This document shows, piece after piece, positions 1 through 7,204 of a stretch of DNA of 64,000 bases. Source of the stretch: Streptomyces gardneri (GTDB lineage Bacteria; Actinomycetota; Actinomycetes; Streptomycetales; Streptomycetaceae); contig NZ_BJMN01000045.1 of NCBI RefSeq assembly GCF_006539185.1, positions 1 to 64,000 on the forward strand, written 5' to 3'. Position 1 is the stretch's first letter. Each line of letters starts with the position of its first letter. A model generated the notes under the pieces. The model saw nothing but the letters and a program-made list of their open reading frames with translations, made no database searches and was not told where the DNA came from. Made by a program: the position numbers and the translations under genes.

Positions 1-501
1 CTGGCGGCGTCCGGCCGGTACGCCGCCGCCGTCGCCGCCCGGTACGCCGCACCCGCCGGCCAGTCCTGCCCCGACGTCCGGGAGGCGCTCCTCGCCGCCC
101 GGGCCTCCCGCGTGGCCTGGCAGGAGGCGGTGTCCCGGGCGACCCACGAGCCGGTACGCCACCGGGGGCTCTCGCACGCGACGGCGGAGGAGGCCGGGTA
201 CGCCGTGGCGGAGTTCGGCCGGGCGGCGATGCTCCTGGAGGCGCACCTGCCGGACCGCGGCGCCGCGCCGCTGCCCGCCGCCGCGGCCCTCGCGGAGGCC
301 CTGCGCCGGTCGACGGAGCGGGGCGCGAAGGACGTGCGCGAACGGAGGGAGCCGCACTGGGACGACCTCCGGGAGACCGTCGCCACCTGGTCGGCGGACC
401 CGCCGGACCACTTCCTCCTCGAGAACGGCGCCCGGCTGCTCCTCGAAGCCCTGGACGACCTCACGGCGGCACTGGCGCCCGCCACCCCGCAGCGCCGCTA
501 G
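1..501 (+). CDS. C-terminal part of a FUSC-family (aromatic acid exporter-like) protein, 5' truncated by the window
   Basis: The reading frame is open from the first base and ends at TAG 499-501, so only the last 166 residues are visible. They are alanine- and arginine-rich and helical, without membrane segments, and end in a short helix (LLLEALDDLTAAL). This resembles the cytoplasmic tail that follows the membrane halves of FUSC/YccS-like proteins in Streptomyces. The family is thought to export aromatic acids or similar compounds. The transporter core lies outside the window, so the assignment rests on tail composition only. A 102-base gap separates it from the next gene. Confidence 0.5.
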   Translation: MAASGRYAAAVAARYAAPAGQSCPDVREALLAARASRVAWQEAVSRATHEPVRHRGLSHATAEEAGYAVAEFGRAAMLLEAHLPDRGAAPLPAAAALAEALRRSTERGAKDVRERREPHWDDLRETVATWSADPPDHFLLENGARLLLEALDDLTAALAPATPQRR

Positions 502-603
502 GGGATGTCTCGGGAAATCCTCGACCCGAATTCCGAGGCTGTGTCATCCGGCTGCGGTCCGAACGGAGTTGAAAGGAGTGGAGACCTCAGGAGGAGCAAC
601 CGG

Positions 604-1194
604 ATGAAGAAGAAGTACCTGTCGGCCGTCGTCGCCGTGGCGGCGGCGGCGACCCTCGCCGCCCCGGCGTCGGCGACCGCCGAGACGAAGCCCACCGAGA
701 CCTTCGCGGCCACCGCCGCCACTGCCACCGTCCAGGCCGCGGAGACGAGGACCACCCCCTCCAAGGCCACCGTCCCGAACACCCCCATCCGCACCGTCCG
801 CCCCGGTGAGCGCGTCGACGCCGGGCAGGGCTGGACGGTGTGGCTGACGAAGCAGGGCAAGTACTGGTCGGGGCCGGACGGTTACGAGAACTTCCGCAGC
901 GTGGTCGACGGCAACATCGACCGGACCCGGCCCGGGGTCAGCCATCAGAGCGAGGGCGGCGAGAGCGGCGTCTTCCACTCCGGCCTCTACTACGGGACCC
1001 GTGCCGCGGGCCGCGTCGAACTGACCGACGCGGACGGCCGCAAGACCCTCGCCACCCTCGTCGCGCTGCCGGGCCGCTCCGACTGGGGCGTCTGGTACGT
1101 CCACACCGCGCCGACCCAGGGCGGCAGCCCGGCCGTCGCGCTGTACGACCGCTCAGGCAAGCTCCTGGCAGACCTGCCGGCCTGGGACTTCTGA
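604..1194 (+). CDS. Secreted protein carrying the same C-terminal domain as the membrane protein at 1928-2755
   Basis: The 196-residue product begins with a clear Sec signal peptide (MKKKYLSAVV, then an alanine-rich core and an ASATA cleavage region near residue 26). A Thr/Ala-rich linker follows, and then a compact domain from about residue 68 to the end. That domain (GERVDAG, GW..WLT, RSV.DGNID, PGVSHQ, FHSGLYYGTR, WGVWY.HT, YDR.GKLL) is about 60% identical by eye to the extracytoplasmic half of the protein at 1928-2755. The ATG at 604 is preceded by AGGAGGAGC, a strong ribosome site. I do not recognise the domain by name. Its position next to a sigma factor suggests an extracellular partner, decoy or ligand carrier for the sensor. 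Confidence 0.85.
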   Translation: MKKKYLSAVVAVAAAATLAAPASATAETKPTETFAATAATATVQAAETRTTPSKATVPNTPIRTVRPGERVDAGQGWTVWLTKQGKYWSGPDGYENFRSVVDGNIDRTRPGVSHQSEGGESGVFHSGLYYGTRAAGRVELTDADGRKTLATLVALPGRSDWGVWYVHTAPTQGGSPAVALYDRSGKLLADLPAWDF

Positions 1195-1280
1195 GCGGCC
1201 GCACCCATGAACGCGGCGGGGCCCGGCACGGGGCTGGCCCCGCCGCTCTCCACCACCGAACGATCACGAGGTCCGACACC

Positions 1281-1931
1281 GTGCCGCACGAGCCCGCCGC
1301 CGAGGCCGCCGACGCCTCCGTCGAAGCTGCCTCCGCCGATGCCGTGGACGGCGAACACGGCGAACACGGCGAACACGGCGTAGACGGCGACGACGCCGAC
1401 AACGCAGACGACGGCTTCGCCGCCTTCGCCGTCGCCGCCTGGCCCCGGCTGGTACGCACGGCCCAGCTCCTGACCGGCGACTTCCACGAGGCGGAGGACC
1501 TGGTCCAGACGACGCTCGCCAAGGTGTACGGGCGATGGCGGCGCGTCCCCCGGAGCGAGATCGACCTCTACGTGCGCCGGGCCCTCGTCAACAACAACCT
1601 CAGCCGCATCCGCCGCAAGCGGGTCGCGCTGCTCCTCACGCCCGTACTGCCCGAGTCGCTCCGGCACACGTACGCGGGACATGCCGAGGCCGTCGAACAG
1701 CGCACCGCGCTCCAGGAGGCGTTAGCGGACCTCACGGCCCGCCAGCGCGCGGTGATGGTGCTCCGCTACTGGGAGGACCTGACCGAGCAGGAGATCGCGA
1801 GCGTGCTCAACTGCTCGATCGGCACGGTCAAGACGCACGCCAGACGCGGCCTGGCGGCGCTGCGCACCCATCCGCGGATCGCAGCCGCGCCCGTCCCGTA
1901 CGCCCTCGCCCCGTCCGGAGCCCGCCGATGA
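1281..1931 (+). CDS. SigE-family (ECF-like) RNA polymerase sigma factor
   Basis: The 216-residue protein has sigma region 2 at about residues 48-115 (LVRTAQLLTGDFHEAEDLVQ) and region 4 at about 145-195, including the helix-turn-helix LTEQEIASVLNCSIGTVKTH. This is the pattern of Streptomyces SigE-family ECF-like sigma factors. It should direct RNA polymerase to a small regulon. The GTG at 1281 was chosen because GAGG lies 9 bases upstream. The first 45 residues are acidic and contain three GEH repeats from a 9-bp repeat near 1350-1378, so a later start is possible. Its stop overlaps the ATG of the next gene (ATGA), so the two are coupled, as for a sigma factor and its membrane regulator. Confidence 0.88.
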   Translation: MPHEPAAEAADASVEAASADAVDGEHGEHGEHGVDGDDADNADDGFAAFAVAAWPRLVRTAQLLTGDFHEAEDLVQTTLAKVYGRWRRVPRSEIDLYVRRALVNNNLSRIRRKRVALLLTPVLPESLRHTYAGHAEAVEQRTALQEALADLTARQRAVMVLRYWEDLTEQEIASVLNCSIGTVKTHARRGLAALRTHPRIAAAPVPYALAPSGARR

Positions 1932-2755
1932 CCACCCCCGGAACCGCCCCCGGAACCGCCCCCGATCCCGACGCGGGGCCCGAGAACGCCCGCGATCCCC
2001 ACGCCGCCCCTGCCCCCGCCCCCGACGACGCATCCGACGCCGCGACCCGGGCCGAAGTCGACCGGATCCGTGAGGCGTTCGCGCGAGAGGCCTTCGGCGT
2101 CACTCCGAGCCCGGTGCCGCTGGCGGCCGTGCGGCGCGCGGGCCGGTCGTTCCGACGCCGCCGCACGGCGACCTTCTCGGCGCTCTCGGTGCTCGGCGCC
2201 GCGACGGTCGTGGCGGCGGTGGTGGTCGGCGTGACGTACACGGCGCCGTCCCCGTCGGCCTCCGCCCCGGTGGCCGCGCCGCCGGCCACCGTCACCCCCC
2301 GGGTCCCGTCGCCCACGTCCTCGCCCGAGCCGGCACGGACGCCGACGCCGGTCCGGGTCGTGGCTTCCGGCGAGCGGGTGGACGCGGGCAAGGGATGGAA
2401 GATCTGGCTGACGGCCGGGGGCAAGCACTGGACGGATCCGGACGGCATGGAGAACAGCCGCAGCGTCACCGACGGCAACATCGACACGACCACCCCCGGT
2501 GTGAGCCACCAGGCCAGTACGTCCCCGGCGGGCGGCTTCCACTCGGGCCTGTACTACGGGACCCGCTCGGTGGGCAGCGTCGAGCTCACGGGACCCAAGG
2601 GGCAGAAGACCGTCGCCACCCTGCTCGAACTGCCGGGCCGGCCCGGCTGGGGCGTCTGGTACGCGCACACCGGGCCGAAGGGCTCGGAGGTCTCCGTCGC
2701 GGTCTACGACCGCGCGGGCAAGCTCCTCACGGAACTCCCGGGCTTCCCGGGCTGA
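1928..2755 (+). CDS. Single-pass membrane protein, probable sensor or anti-sigma partner of the preceding sigma factor
   Basis: The 275-residue product has a cytoplasmic N-terminus of about 80 residues ending in basic RSFRRRRT, one membrane segment at about 82-104, a Pro/Ser/Thr-rich linker, and an extracytoplasmic domain at about 148-275. That domain matches the secreted protein at 604-1194. A cytoplasmic helix (RAEVDRIREAFAREAFG, residues 41-57) could hold the sigma factor, as in membrane anti-sigma factors, but no standard ZAS/HxxxCxxC motif is present. The ATG overlaps the sigma stop codon. What is seen: coupling, topology and domain sharing. What is inferred: that it controls the sigma factor. 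Confidence 0.82.
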   Translation: MTTPGTAPGTAPDPDAGPENARDPHAAPAPAPDDASDAATRAEVDRIREAFAREAFGVTPSPVPLAAVRRAGRSFRRRRTATFSALSVLGAATVVAAVVVGVTYTAPSPSASAPVAAPPATVTPRVPSPTSSPEPARTPTPVRVVASGERVDAGKGWKIWLTAGGKHWTDPDGMENSRSVTDGNIDTTTPGVSHQASTSPAGGFHSGLYYGTRSVGSVELTGPKGQKTVATLLELPGRPGWGVWYAHTGPKGSEVSVAVYDRAGKLLTELPGFPG

Positions 2756-2768
2756 CCGTCGGGTGCCG

Positions 2769-3074
2769 TCACCACGACGCCTTCCGCACCCCCGGCAGGA
2801 AGCCCGCGTGGGCCTGCGCCCTCGTCCGTACCCGGGACAGGCCGAACCTCCGCAGGTGGCCCCGGGGTCTGCCGTCCACCGCGTCCCGGTTCCGCACCCG
2901 GGTCGCGCTGGCGTCCCGGGGCTGGCGGCCCAGTTCCCGTACCGCCGCCTCGCGGTCGGCGGCCGGGGTGGAGGGGCGGCGGACGAGCTCCTTCAGCTCG
3001 GCCCGCCGTTCGGCGTACCGCGCGACGACCGCCTTCCGGTGCTCGTTGCGTGCGATCTTGCCGCGCTTGGCCAT
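2769..3074 (-). CDS. rpsN: 30S ribosomal protein S14, zinc-free paralogue
   Basis: This 101-residue basic protein starts MAKRGKIARNEHRK and ends GFLPGVRKASW, typical of the longer S14 form. It has no cysteine, so it is the C-minus type that replaces zinc-binding S14 under zinc starvation. Its ATG overlaps the stop of rpmB (TGATG read on the minus strand), so the two are translated together. In actinobacteria such paralogues are normally repressed by Zur when zinc is plentiful, which fits the palindrome at 3338-3358. It converges with the sensor gene, leaving 13 bases. Confidence 0.95.
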   Translation of the reverse strand: MAKRGKIARNEHRKAVVARYAERRAELKELVRRPSTPAADREAAVRELGRQPRDASATRVRNRDAVDGRPRGHLRRFGLSRVRTRAQAHAGFLPGVRKASW

Positions 3075-3310
3075 CAGACCTTCTCCCCGCGCGCCCGGAT
3101 GCGGGCCACGGCGGCCTCGACGCCGATCACGTCGACGGTCTTGATCGCGCGGGCGCTGAGCGTGAGCCGGACGTGCCGGCCCTCGCCGGCGAGCCAGTAC
3201 CGCTTGCGCTGGATGTTCGGGTCGAAGCGGCGCGAGGTGCGCCGGTGGGAGTGCGAGATCCGGTTGCCGAATCCGGGCTGTGCGCCGGTCAGCTGGCAGT
3301 GGGCGGACAA
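3074..3310 (-). CDS. rpmB: 50S ribosomal protein L28, alternative (zinc-free) form
   Basis: The 78-residue protein reads (M)SAHCQLTGAQPGFGNRISHSHRRT and ends ARIRARGEKV, which is L28. Only one cysteine remains, so it lacks the paired CxxC zinc motif of the C-plus form. The start is taken as TTG at 3310, preceded by GGAGAGGTAGG; the unusual TTG may lower output. An upstream in-frame codon would add residues not seen in L28. It leads the leftward zinc-starvation unit with rpsN and faces rpmG across the Zur-type box. Confidence 0.93.
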   Translation of the reverse strand: MSAHCQLTGAQPGFGNRISHSHRRTSRRFDPNIQRKRYWLAGEGRHVRLTLSARAIKTVDVIGVEAAVARIRARGEKV

Positions 3311-3337
3311 GGGTGACCTACCTCTCCATGGAGACAT

Positions 3338-3358
3338 TGGAAATGGGAACCATTTTCA
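3338..3358. promoter_or_regulatory. Zur-type operator between divergent zinc-starvation operons
   Basis: The core is AAATGG-GAA-CCATTT (3341-3355), a perfect 6-3-6 inverted repeat, with flanks (tgg...tca) that extend the symmetry loosely to 21 bases. The spacing and the AATG/CATT halves match Streptomyces Zur boxes as I know them. It sits in the 63-base gap between rpmB (minus) and rpmG (plus), so one bound Zur dimer pair could repress both directions. Zur binding is inferred from sequence and gene content. Confidence 0.8.
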
Positions 3359-3373
3359 TTTACTCTACACACC

Positions 3374-3538
3374 ATGGCCCGCAACGAACTCCGCCCCGTC
3401 GTCAAGCTCCGGTCCACCGCCGGCACCGGATTCACCTACGTCACCCGCAAGAACCGCCGCAACGACCCCGACCGCCTCACCCTGCGCAAGTTCGACCCGG
3501 TCGCCCGCCGGCACGTCGACTTCCGAGAGGAGCGCTGA
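3374..3538 (+). CDS. rpmG: 50S ribosomal protein L33, zinc-free paralogue
   Basis: The 54-residue product (MARNELRPVVKLRSTAGTGF to VDFREER) is L33 with no cysteines, so it is the C-minus form. It is short and easily missed. The ATG lies 15 bases downstream of the Zur-type palindrome, with no obvious Shine-Dalgarno sequence, so the mRNA may have a very short leader. It is followed after 8 bases by rpmE2 and belongs to the rightward zinc-starvation operon. Confidence 0.93.
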   Translation: MARNELRPVVKLRSTAGTGFTYVTRKNRRNDPDRLTLRKFDPVARRHVDFREER

Positions 3539-3546
3539 ACCACCCC

Positions 3547-3813
3547 ATGAAGCCCGGAATCCACCCCCCGTACGAGCCCGTCGTCTTCCGTGACAAGGCG
3601 GGAGGCTTCGCCTTCCTCACCCGGTCCACGCTCACCAGCGACAAGAGCGTCGAGTGGGAGGACGGGCGCACCTACCCCGTCGTCGACGTCGAGATCTCCT
3701 CGGCGAGCCACCCCTTCTACACCGGCACCGCGCGCGTCCTGGACACCGCCGGCCGCGTGGAGCGCTTCGAGAAGCGGTACGGGCGTCCCGACGCCCCCGG
3801 GGCAGCCCGCTGA
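3547..3813 (+). CDS. rpmE2: 50S ribosomal protein L31 type B (zinc-free)
   Basis: The 88-residue protein (MKPGIHPPYEPVVFRDK, then SHPFYTGTARVLDTAGRVERFEKRYG) is a type-B L31, the form without CxxC zinc ligands. It replaces zinc-binding L31 when zinc is short. The ATG follows GAGAGGAGCGCTGAACCACCCC, giving a usable ribosome site within the end of rpmG. Its TGA overlaps the ATG of the downstream COG0523 gene (TGATG), so the last two genes are translationally coupled. Confidence 0.95.
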   Translation: MKPGIHPPYEPVVFRDKAGGFAFLTRSTLTSDKSVEWEDGRTYPVVDVEISSASHPFYTGTARVLDTAGRVERFEKRYGRPDAPGAAR

Positions 3814-4940
3814 TGTTCTCCGTCGCCCTGGTCGGAGGCCTGCACTCCGACGCCCGCCGCGCTGCCGTGGACCGGCTCCTGGCCGACGTCCACGGCAGTG
3901 TGGCGCTCCACCACGACCTCGCGACGGCCCCGGAGACCGGGACCGTCGCCCGTACCGTCCGGGACGCCACGGGCGTCCTGTCCGCGGGCGAGACACCGCT
4001 GGTGAACGACTGCGCCTGCTGCGCCCTGCGCGAGGACCTCGTCCCCGAGCTGGAGCGGCTGCGCGACTCCGGCCTCACCCGGCTCGCGGTCGTCGAGCTC
4101 TGGGACTCCGTCGAGCCCAAGGTGATGGCCGAGGTCGTCGCCGCCGCCGGGTTCCGGATCGGCGCCGTCGTCACCGCCGTCGACCCGGCGCTCCTCCTGT
4201 CGTACCTCGGCAACGGCGACGACCTCGCCGACGTCGGGCTCGCCGCGGCCGCGACCGACCGGCGCACCGTCGCCGACACCTGGGCGCGCCAGCTGGAGTA
4301 CGCGCCCGTCCTCGCCGTCGCCGAGAGTCCCGAGGCCGACTCCGAGGACCGGGCCCTGCTCGACCAGCTCCACCCCACCGCCCGGCGGATCCCCGTCGAG
4401 GGGGGCGGGCTCGCCGCGGCCGTCTTCGCGGGATTCGACGTGGAGGCCGCTGCTGCCGCCCAGCACCCGGCCTGCGCGCTGCTGCCGCAGGAGGCGGACG
4501 AGCACGGCGTCGCCACCTACGTCTGGCGTCACCACCGGCCCTTCCACCCCGAGCGGCTCTACGCCGCGCTGGAGGGCCTGACCTGCGCCGCCGCCCGCAG
4601 CCGCGGCCGCTTCTATCTGGCCGACCGGCCCGACACCCTGCTCGCGTGGGAGGCGGCGGGCGGCGCGCTCAGCGTGGAGAGCGCCGGCCCATGGCTGGCC
4701 TCGCTGCCCGACGCGGCCTGGGAGCTGGTCCCGCCGGTGCGGCGGGCCGCCGCGGCCCTCGACTGGCACCCGGAGCACGGCGACCGCTGCCAGCACCTGG
4801 TCTTCACCTCGCCCGGCCTGGACCGCGACGGTCTGGCCGAGCTCCTCGGCTCCTGTCTGCTCACGGATGCCGAGTACGCCGCGGGGCGCGAGTCCTGGCG
4901 GGGGATCGCCTCCGCGTTCGACACGTTTCTGGAGGTCTGA
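3813..4940 (+). CDS. COG0523/CobW-family metal-homeostasis protein with degenerate GTPase motifs
   Basis: The 375-residue protein has the family's metal-binding CxCC signature (NDCACCALREDLVPE) and a CobW C-terminal domain (PFHPERLYAALE...RGRFYLADRPDTLLAWEAAGG). COG0523 proteins deliver metals such as zinc using GTP hydrolysis, and the Zur-linked operon suggests a zinc role here. However, the N-terminal P-loop (normally GxxGxGKT) reads VGGLHSDARRAA, and no NKxD guanine motif follows the LEYAPVLAVAES segment. It may have lost GTPase activity while keeping metal binding. The gene is coupled to rpmE2. The nearby TGA-GTG region shows no further gene until 5142. Confidence 0.88.
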   Translation: MFSVALVGGLHSDARRAAVDRLLADVHGSVALHHDLATAPETGTVARTVRDATGVLSAGETPLVNDCACCALREDLVPELERLRDSGLTRLAVVELWDSVEPKVMAEVVAAAGFRIGAVVTAVDPALLLSYLGNGDDLADVGLAAAATDRRTVADTWARQLEYAPVLAVAESPEADSEDRALLDQLHPTARRIPVEGGGLAAAVFAGFDVEAAAAAQHPACALLPQEADEHGVATYVWRHHRPFHPERLYAALEGLTCAAARSRGRFYLADRPDTLLAWEAAGGALSVESAGPWLASLPDAAWELVPPVRRAAAALDWHPEHGDRCQHLVFTSPGLDRDGLAELLGSCLLTDAEYAAGRESWRGIASAFDTFLEV

Positions 4941-5050
4941 CGGCCCGTGCCCGACCGGAGCAAGATCGGGAGTCGTAGGGTGAACGGGAGGGCGCTTGCG
5001 CCGTACTCGGCGGTAGCACGCTGAGTCGCGTAGCCGCTACGCCACCCCCC

Positions 5051-5066
5051 GTGCACGTGCATCTGC
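5051..5066 (+). promoter_or_regulatory. 16-base element upstream of the DUF397 gene, repeated upstream of the ATPase gene
   Basis: The sequence GTGCACGTGCATCTGC contains the 10-base palindrome TGCACGTGCA. The identical 16 bases occur at 6098-6113 on the other strand, again upstream of a member of the same trio and in the same orientation relative to that gene. A good -10 hexamer (TATGAT, 5092-5097) lies downstream, ahead of the DUF397 start at 5142. It is a candidate operator for the XRE regulator at 6332. The rest of the 201-base gap (4941-5141) shows no gene. Confidence 0.6.
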
Positions 5067-5141
5067 TCATGCATTGGCATATGAACACAGCTATGATCCG
5101 AGGAAGTTGACACCTGCACCAAGCAACTCGGGGAGCTACCA

Positions 5142-5384
5142 GTGCATCATGCGCATCGTGCGTACAACGGCATGGCGGCCACGGAGCTGCGAGGCGTCGT
5201 GTGGCAGAAGAGCAGGCACAGCAACTCCCAGGGTTCCTGCGTGGAGTTCGCGAAACTTCCGGGGGGAAACGTTGCCGTACGCAATTCGCGCCACCCCGAC
5301 GGGCCCGCACTCGTCTATACGCCGGCGGAGATAGAGGCGCTCCTGCTCGGCGTCAAGGACGGGGAGTTCGACCACCTCGTGTGA
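5142..5384 (+). CDS. DUF397 protein of a whiJ-like regulatory trio
   Basis: The 80-residue protein shows the DUF397 pattern: VVWQKSRHSNSQGSCVEFA, then VAVRNSRHPDGPALVYT and a final acidic stretch. In Streptomyces these small proteins pair with an XRE/DUF5753 regulator and often an HATPase; both are present here. In studied cases such partners tune development and antibiotic genes by binding the regulator. The GTG at 5142 has GGGGAG upstream; an ATG at 5172 is an alternative start. The long hairpin at 5417-5463 ends the unit. Confidence 0.88.
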   Translation: MHHAHRAYNGMAATELRGVVWQKSRHSNSQGSCVEFAKLPGGNVAVRNSRHPDGPALVYTPAEIEALLLGVKDGEFDHLV

Positions 5385-5416
5385 GCCGAGGGCAGGGAGA
5401 GCCGTCCCGGCGGCGG

Positions 5417-5463
5417 CATGAAGGAAGGGCCCCGGCGGTATCCGCCGGGGCCCTTCCTTCATG
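5417..5463. terminator. Perfect 22-bp hairpin, bidirectional terminator
   Basis: Arms 5417-5438 and 5442-5463 are exact reverse complements with a 3-base loop (tat). The stem is G/C-rich (CCCCGGCGG core), and no T-run follows on either strand. It lies between the convergent DUF397 and ATPase genes and can stop transcription from both sides. Confidence 0.85.
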
Positions 5464-5483
5464 CGTACGGATACCGCCCGCAG

Positions 5484-5990
5484 CTACTGCTGCTGCTCCG
5501 GGCCGACCCGGAACAGCGCCCACACGACCTTGCCCCGGAGCGTCCCGGCGAGCGGGTGCCAGCCCCAGCTGTCGCTGAACGCCTCGACCAGGAACAGCCC
5601 GCGCCCCGACTCCGCGGCGAAGTCCTCCTCGCTGCAGCGTGCCTCCGGGCTCTCCCCGCTCGGGTCGCGCACGGCGCACACGAGGCGCGAGGCCCAGCGC
5701 ATGAGGTGCAGCCTCACGGGCGGGTTCTGGCCGTCTTCCTGGGGCGCGTCGGCCGGCACCGCGTGTCGCAGCGCGTTGGTGACGAGCTCGGAGACGACCA
5801 GGGCCACGTCGTCGAAGCGGTCGGTCATGTCCCAGCGGTCGAGGGTCGCGCTGGTGAACTTCCGGGCCCCGCGCACGGCTTCGTACCGGGCGGGCAGGGC
5901 GCAGGAGGCGGAGGTGGAGACGGCGCCGGGATCGATCGGCGGAAGGCCCTGCCGTAACGGCTCGAGCACGGTCGATCCATTCGTCCCCAT
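5484..5990 (-). CDS. HATPase_c ATP-binding regulatory protein (RsbW/anti-sigma kinase-like)
   Basis: The 168-residue protein carries the GHKL fold motifs: an N box (VVSELVTNALRHA) and a G box (GRGLFLVEAFSDSWGW). This single-domain ATPase family is abundant in Streptomyces, and members can act as serine kinases or anti-sigma factors; the target here is unknown. The ATG at 5990 was chosen because GGGAG lies 8 bases upstream; longer starts would add residues unlike the family. It completes the trio with DUF397 and the XRE regulator, and the repeated 16-mer lies about 107 bases upstream. Confidence 0.85.
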   Translation of the reverse strand: MGTNGSTVLEPLRQGLPPIDPGAVSTSASCALPARYEAVRGARKFTSATLDRWDMTDRFDDVALVVSELVTNALRHAVPADAPQEDGQNPPVRLHLMRWASRLVCAVRDPSGESPEARCSEEDFAAESGRGLFLVEAFSDSWGWHPLAGTLRGKVVWALFRVGPEQQQ

Positions 5991-6097
5991 GCGAGGCACT
6001 CCCGGGAATCGCGACTGTGGTGCGACAACACGACAACACGAACGAGTACGCGGCTGCGCGGGGTCCATGGTTCCGAATGCGCCCACTGGATGCAAGG

Positions 6098-6113
6098 GCA
6101 GATGCACGTGCAC
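6098..6113 (-). promoter_or_regulatory. Second copy of the 16-base element, upstream of the ATPase gene
   Basis: Read on the minus strand this is GTGCACGTGCATCTGC, identical to 5051-5066. It lies in the 341-base divergent gap (5991-6331) between the ATPase and XRE genes. Apart from this element and a loosely similar GTGCATATCTTCTGC at 6146-6160, I see no gene or strong hairpin there. Confidence 0.6.
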
Positions 6114-6331
6114 GCGCCGGACCTGTCCGTGCCTGTGGCGAATCTGTGCATATCTTCTGCGGGTTGACGGGCGAATCGGCGCGCTTACGCCCCCTCGTGC
6201 GCCCCCGTTCGTCGAGCAGGTGCCCGGAAGTCGCCCTCTTTCCGTAATCGAATGTGTACGCGCTGAAGCGTTTGGTGGCAGAATCCGGGGCTCGACGGGG
6301 GCTCGACACCGTAAAGGGGAGGCTGAGAGCC

Positions 6332-7204
6332 GTGACCGCAGGCGAATCCGGTGGAGCGAGCGGGAGTGTGGTCCGGCGCATCCTGCTGGGCTCCCAGCTG
6401 AGGAGGTTGCGCGAGTCGCGCGGTATCACCCGCGAGGCGGCCGGCTACTCGATCCGCGCGTCCGAATCCAAGATCAGCCGTATGGAGTTGGGGCGGGTGA
6501 GCTTCAAGGCCAGAGACATCGAGGATCTGCTCACGCTCTACGGAGTCGGCGACGAGACCGAGCGCGGCTCGCTCCTCGGGCTCGCCCGCGAGGCCAACGT
6601 CACCGGCTGGTGGCACAGCTTCGGCGACGTCCTGCCCGGCTGGTTCCCCACCTACATCGGCCTGGAGGGCGCGGCCTCCCTCATCCGCGTCTACGAAGTC
6701 CAGTTCATCCACGGCCTGTTGCAGACCGAGGCGTACGCCCAGGCGGTCGTCACCCGCGGCATGCCCGAGGCGCCGCGTGCCGAGATCGACCGCCGTGTCG
6801 CCCTCCGCCTGGAGCGCCAGAAGGTCCTCGTCTCCGAGCGGGCCCCGCAGTTCCACGCCGTCCTCGACGAGGCCGCGCTGCGCCGTCCGTACGGCGACCG
6901 TGCCGTCATGCGGGGGCAGTTGAAGCATCTGATCGAGATCTCCGAGCACCCCGGGGTCACGCTCCAGGTCATGCCCTTCAGCTTCGGCGGCCACGCCGGC
7001 GAGAGCGGCGCCTTCACGATGCTGAGCTTCCCCGAGTCCGACCTCTCCGACATCGTCTACCTGGAGCAGCTGACCAGCGCCCTCTACGTCGACAAGCGCG
7101 AGGAGGTCGCCCAGTACCAGCGCGTGATGGAGCGCCTCCAGAAGGACAGTCCGGATCCGGCCGAAAGCCGGGACCTTCTCCGTGGCCTTCTTCAACTCTC
7201 GTGA
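6332..7204 (+). CDS. XRE-family transcriptional regulator with DUF5753 domain (whiJ-like)
   Basis: The 290-residue protein has an N-terminal helix-turn-helix (SQLRRLRESRGITREAAGYS, then SESKISRMELG) followed by the DUF5753 domain (GWFPTYIGLEGAASLIRVYE, QVMPFSFGGHAG, DIVYLEQLT). This architecture defines the WhiJ-like regulators that work with DUF397 partners. The GTG at 6332 follows AAGGGGAGG; an earlier start at 6254 lacks a ribosome site. It reads away from the ATPase gene. It probably binds near the repeated 16-mer, although that is inference. Confidence 0.92.
   Translation: MTAGESGGASGSVVRRILLGSQLRRLRESRGITREAAGYSIRASESKISRMELGRVSFKARDIEDLLTLYGVGDETERGSLLGLAREANVTGWWHSFGDVLPGWFPTYIGLEGAASLIRVYEVQFIHGLLQTEAYAQAVVTRGMPEAPRAEIDRRVALRLERQKVLVSERAPQFHAVLDEAALRRPYGDRAVMRGQLKHLIEISEHPGVTLQVMPFSFGGHAGESGAFTMLSFPESDLSDIVYLEQLTSALYVDKREEVAQYQRVMERLQKDSPDPAESRDLLRGLLQLS

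Noticed and set aside
1350..1378. 9-bp repeat (GGCGAACAC) at the start of the sigma gene as a regulatory array
   Set aside because: The copies are in frame and encode GEH repeats in a disordered N-terminus; a coding repeat is the simpler explanation.
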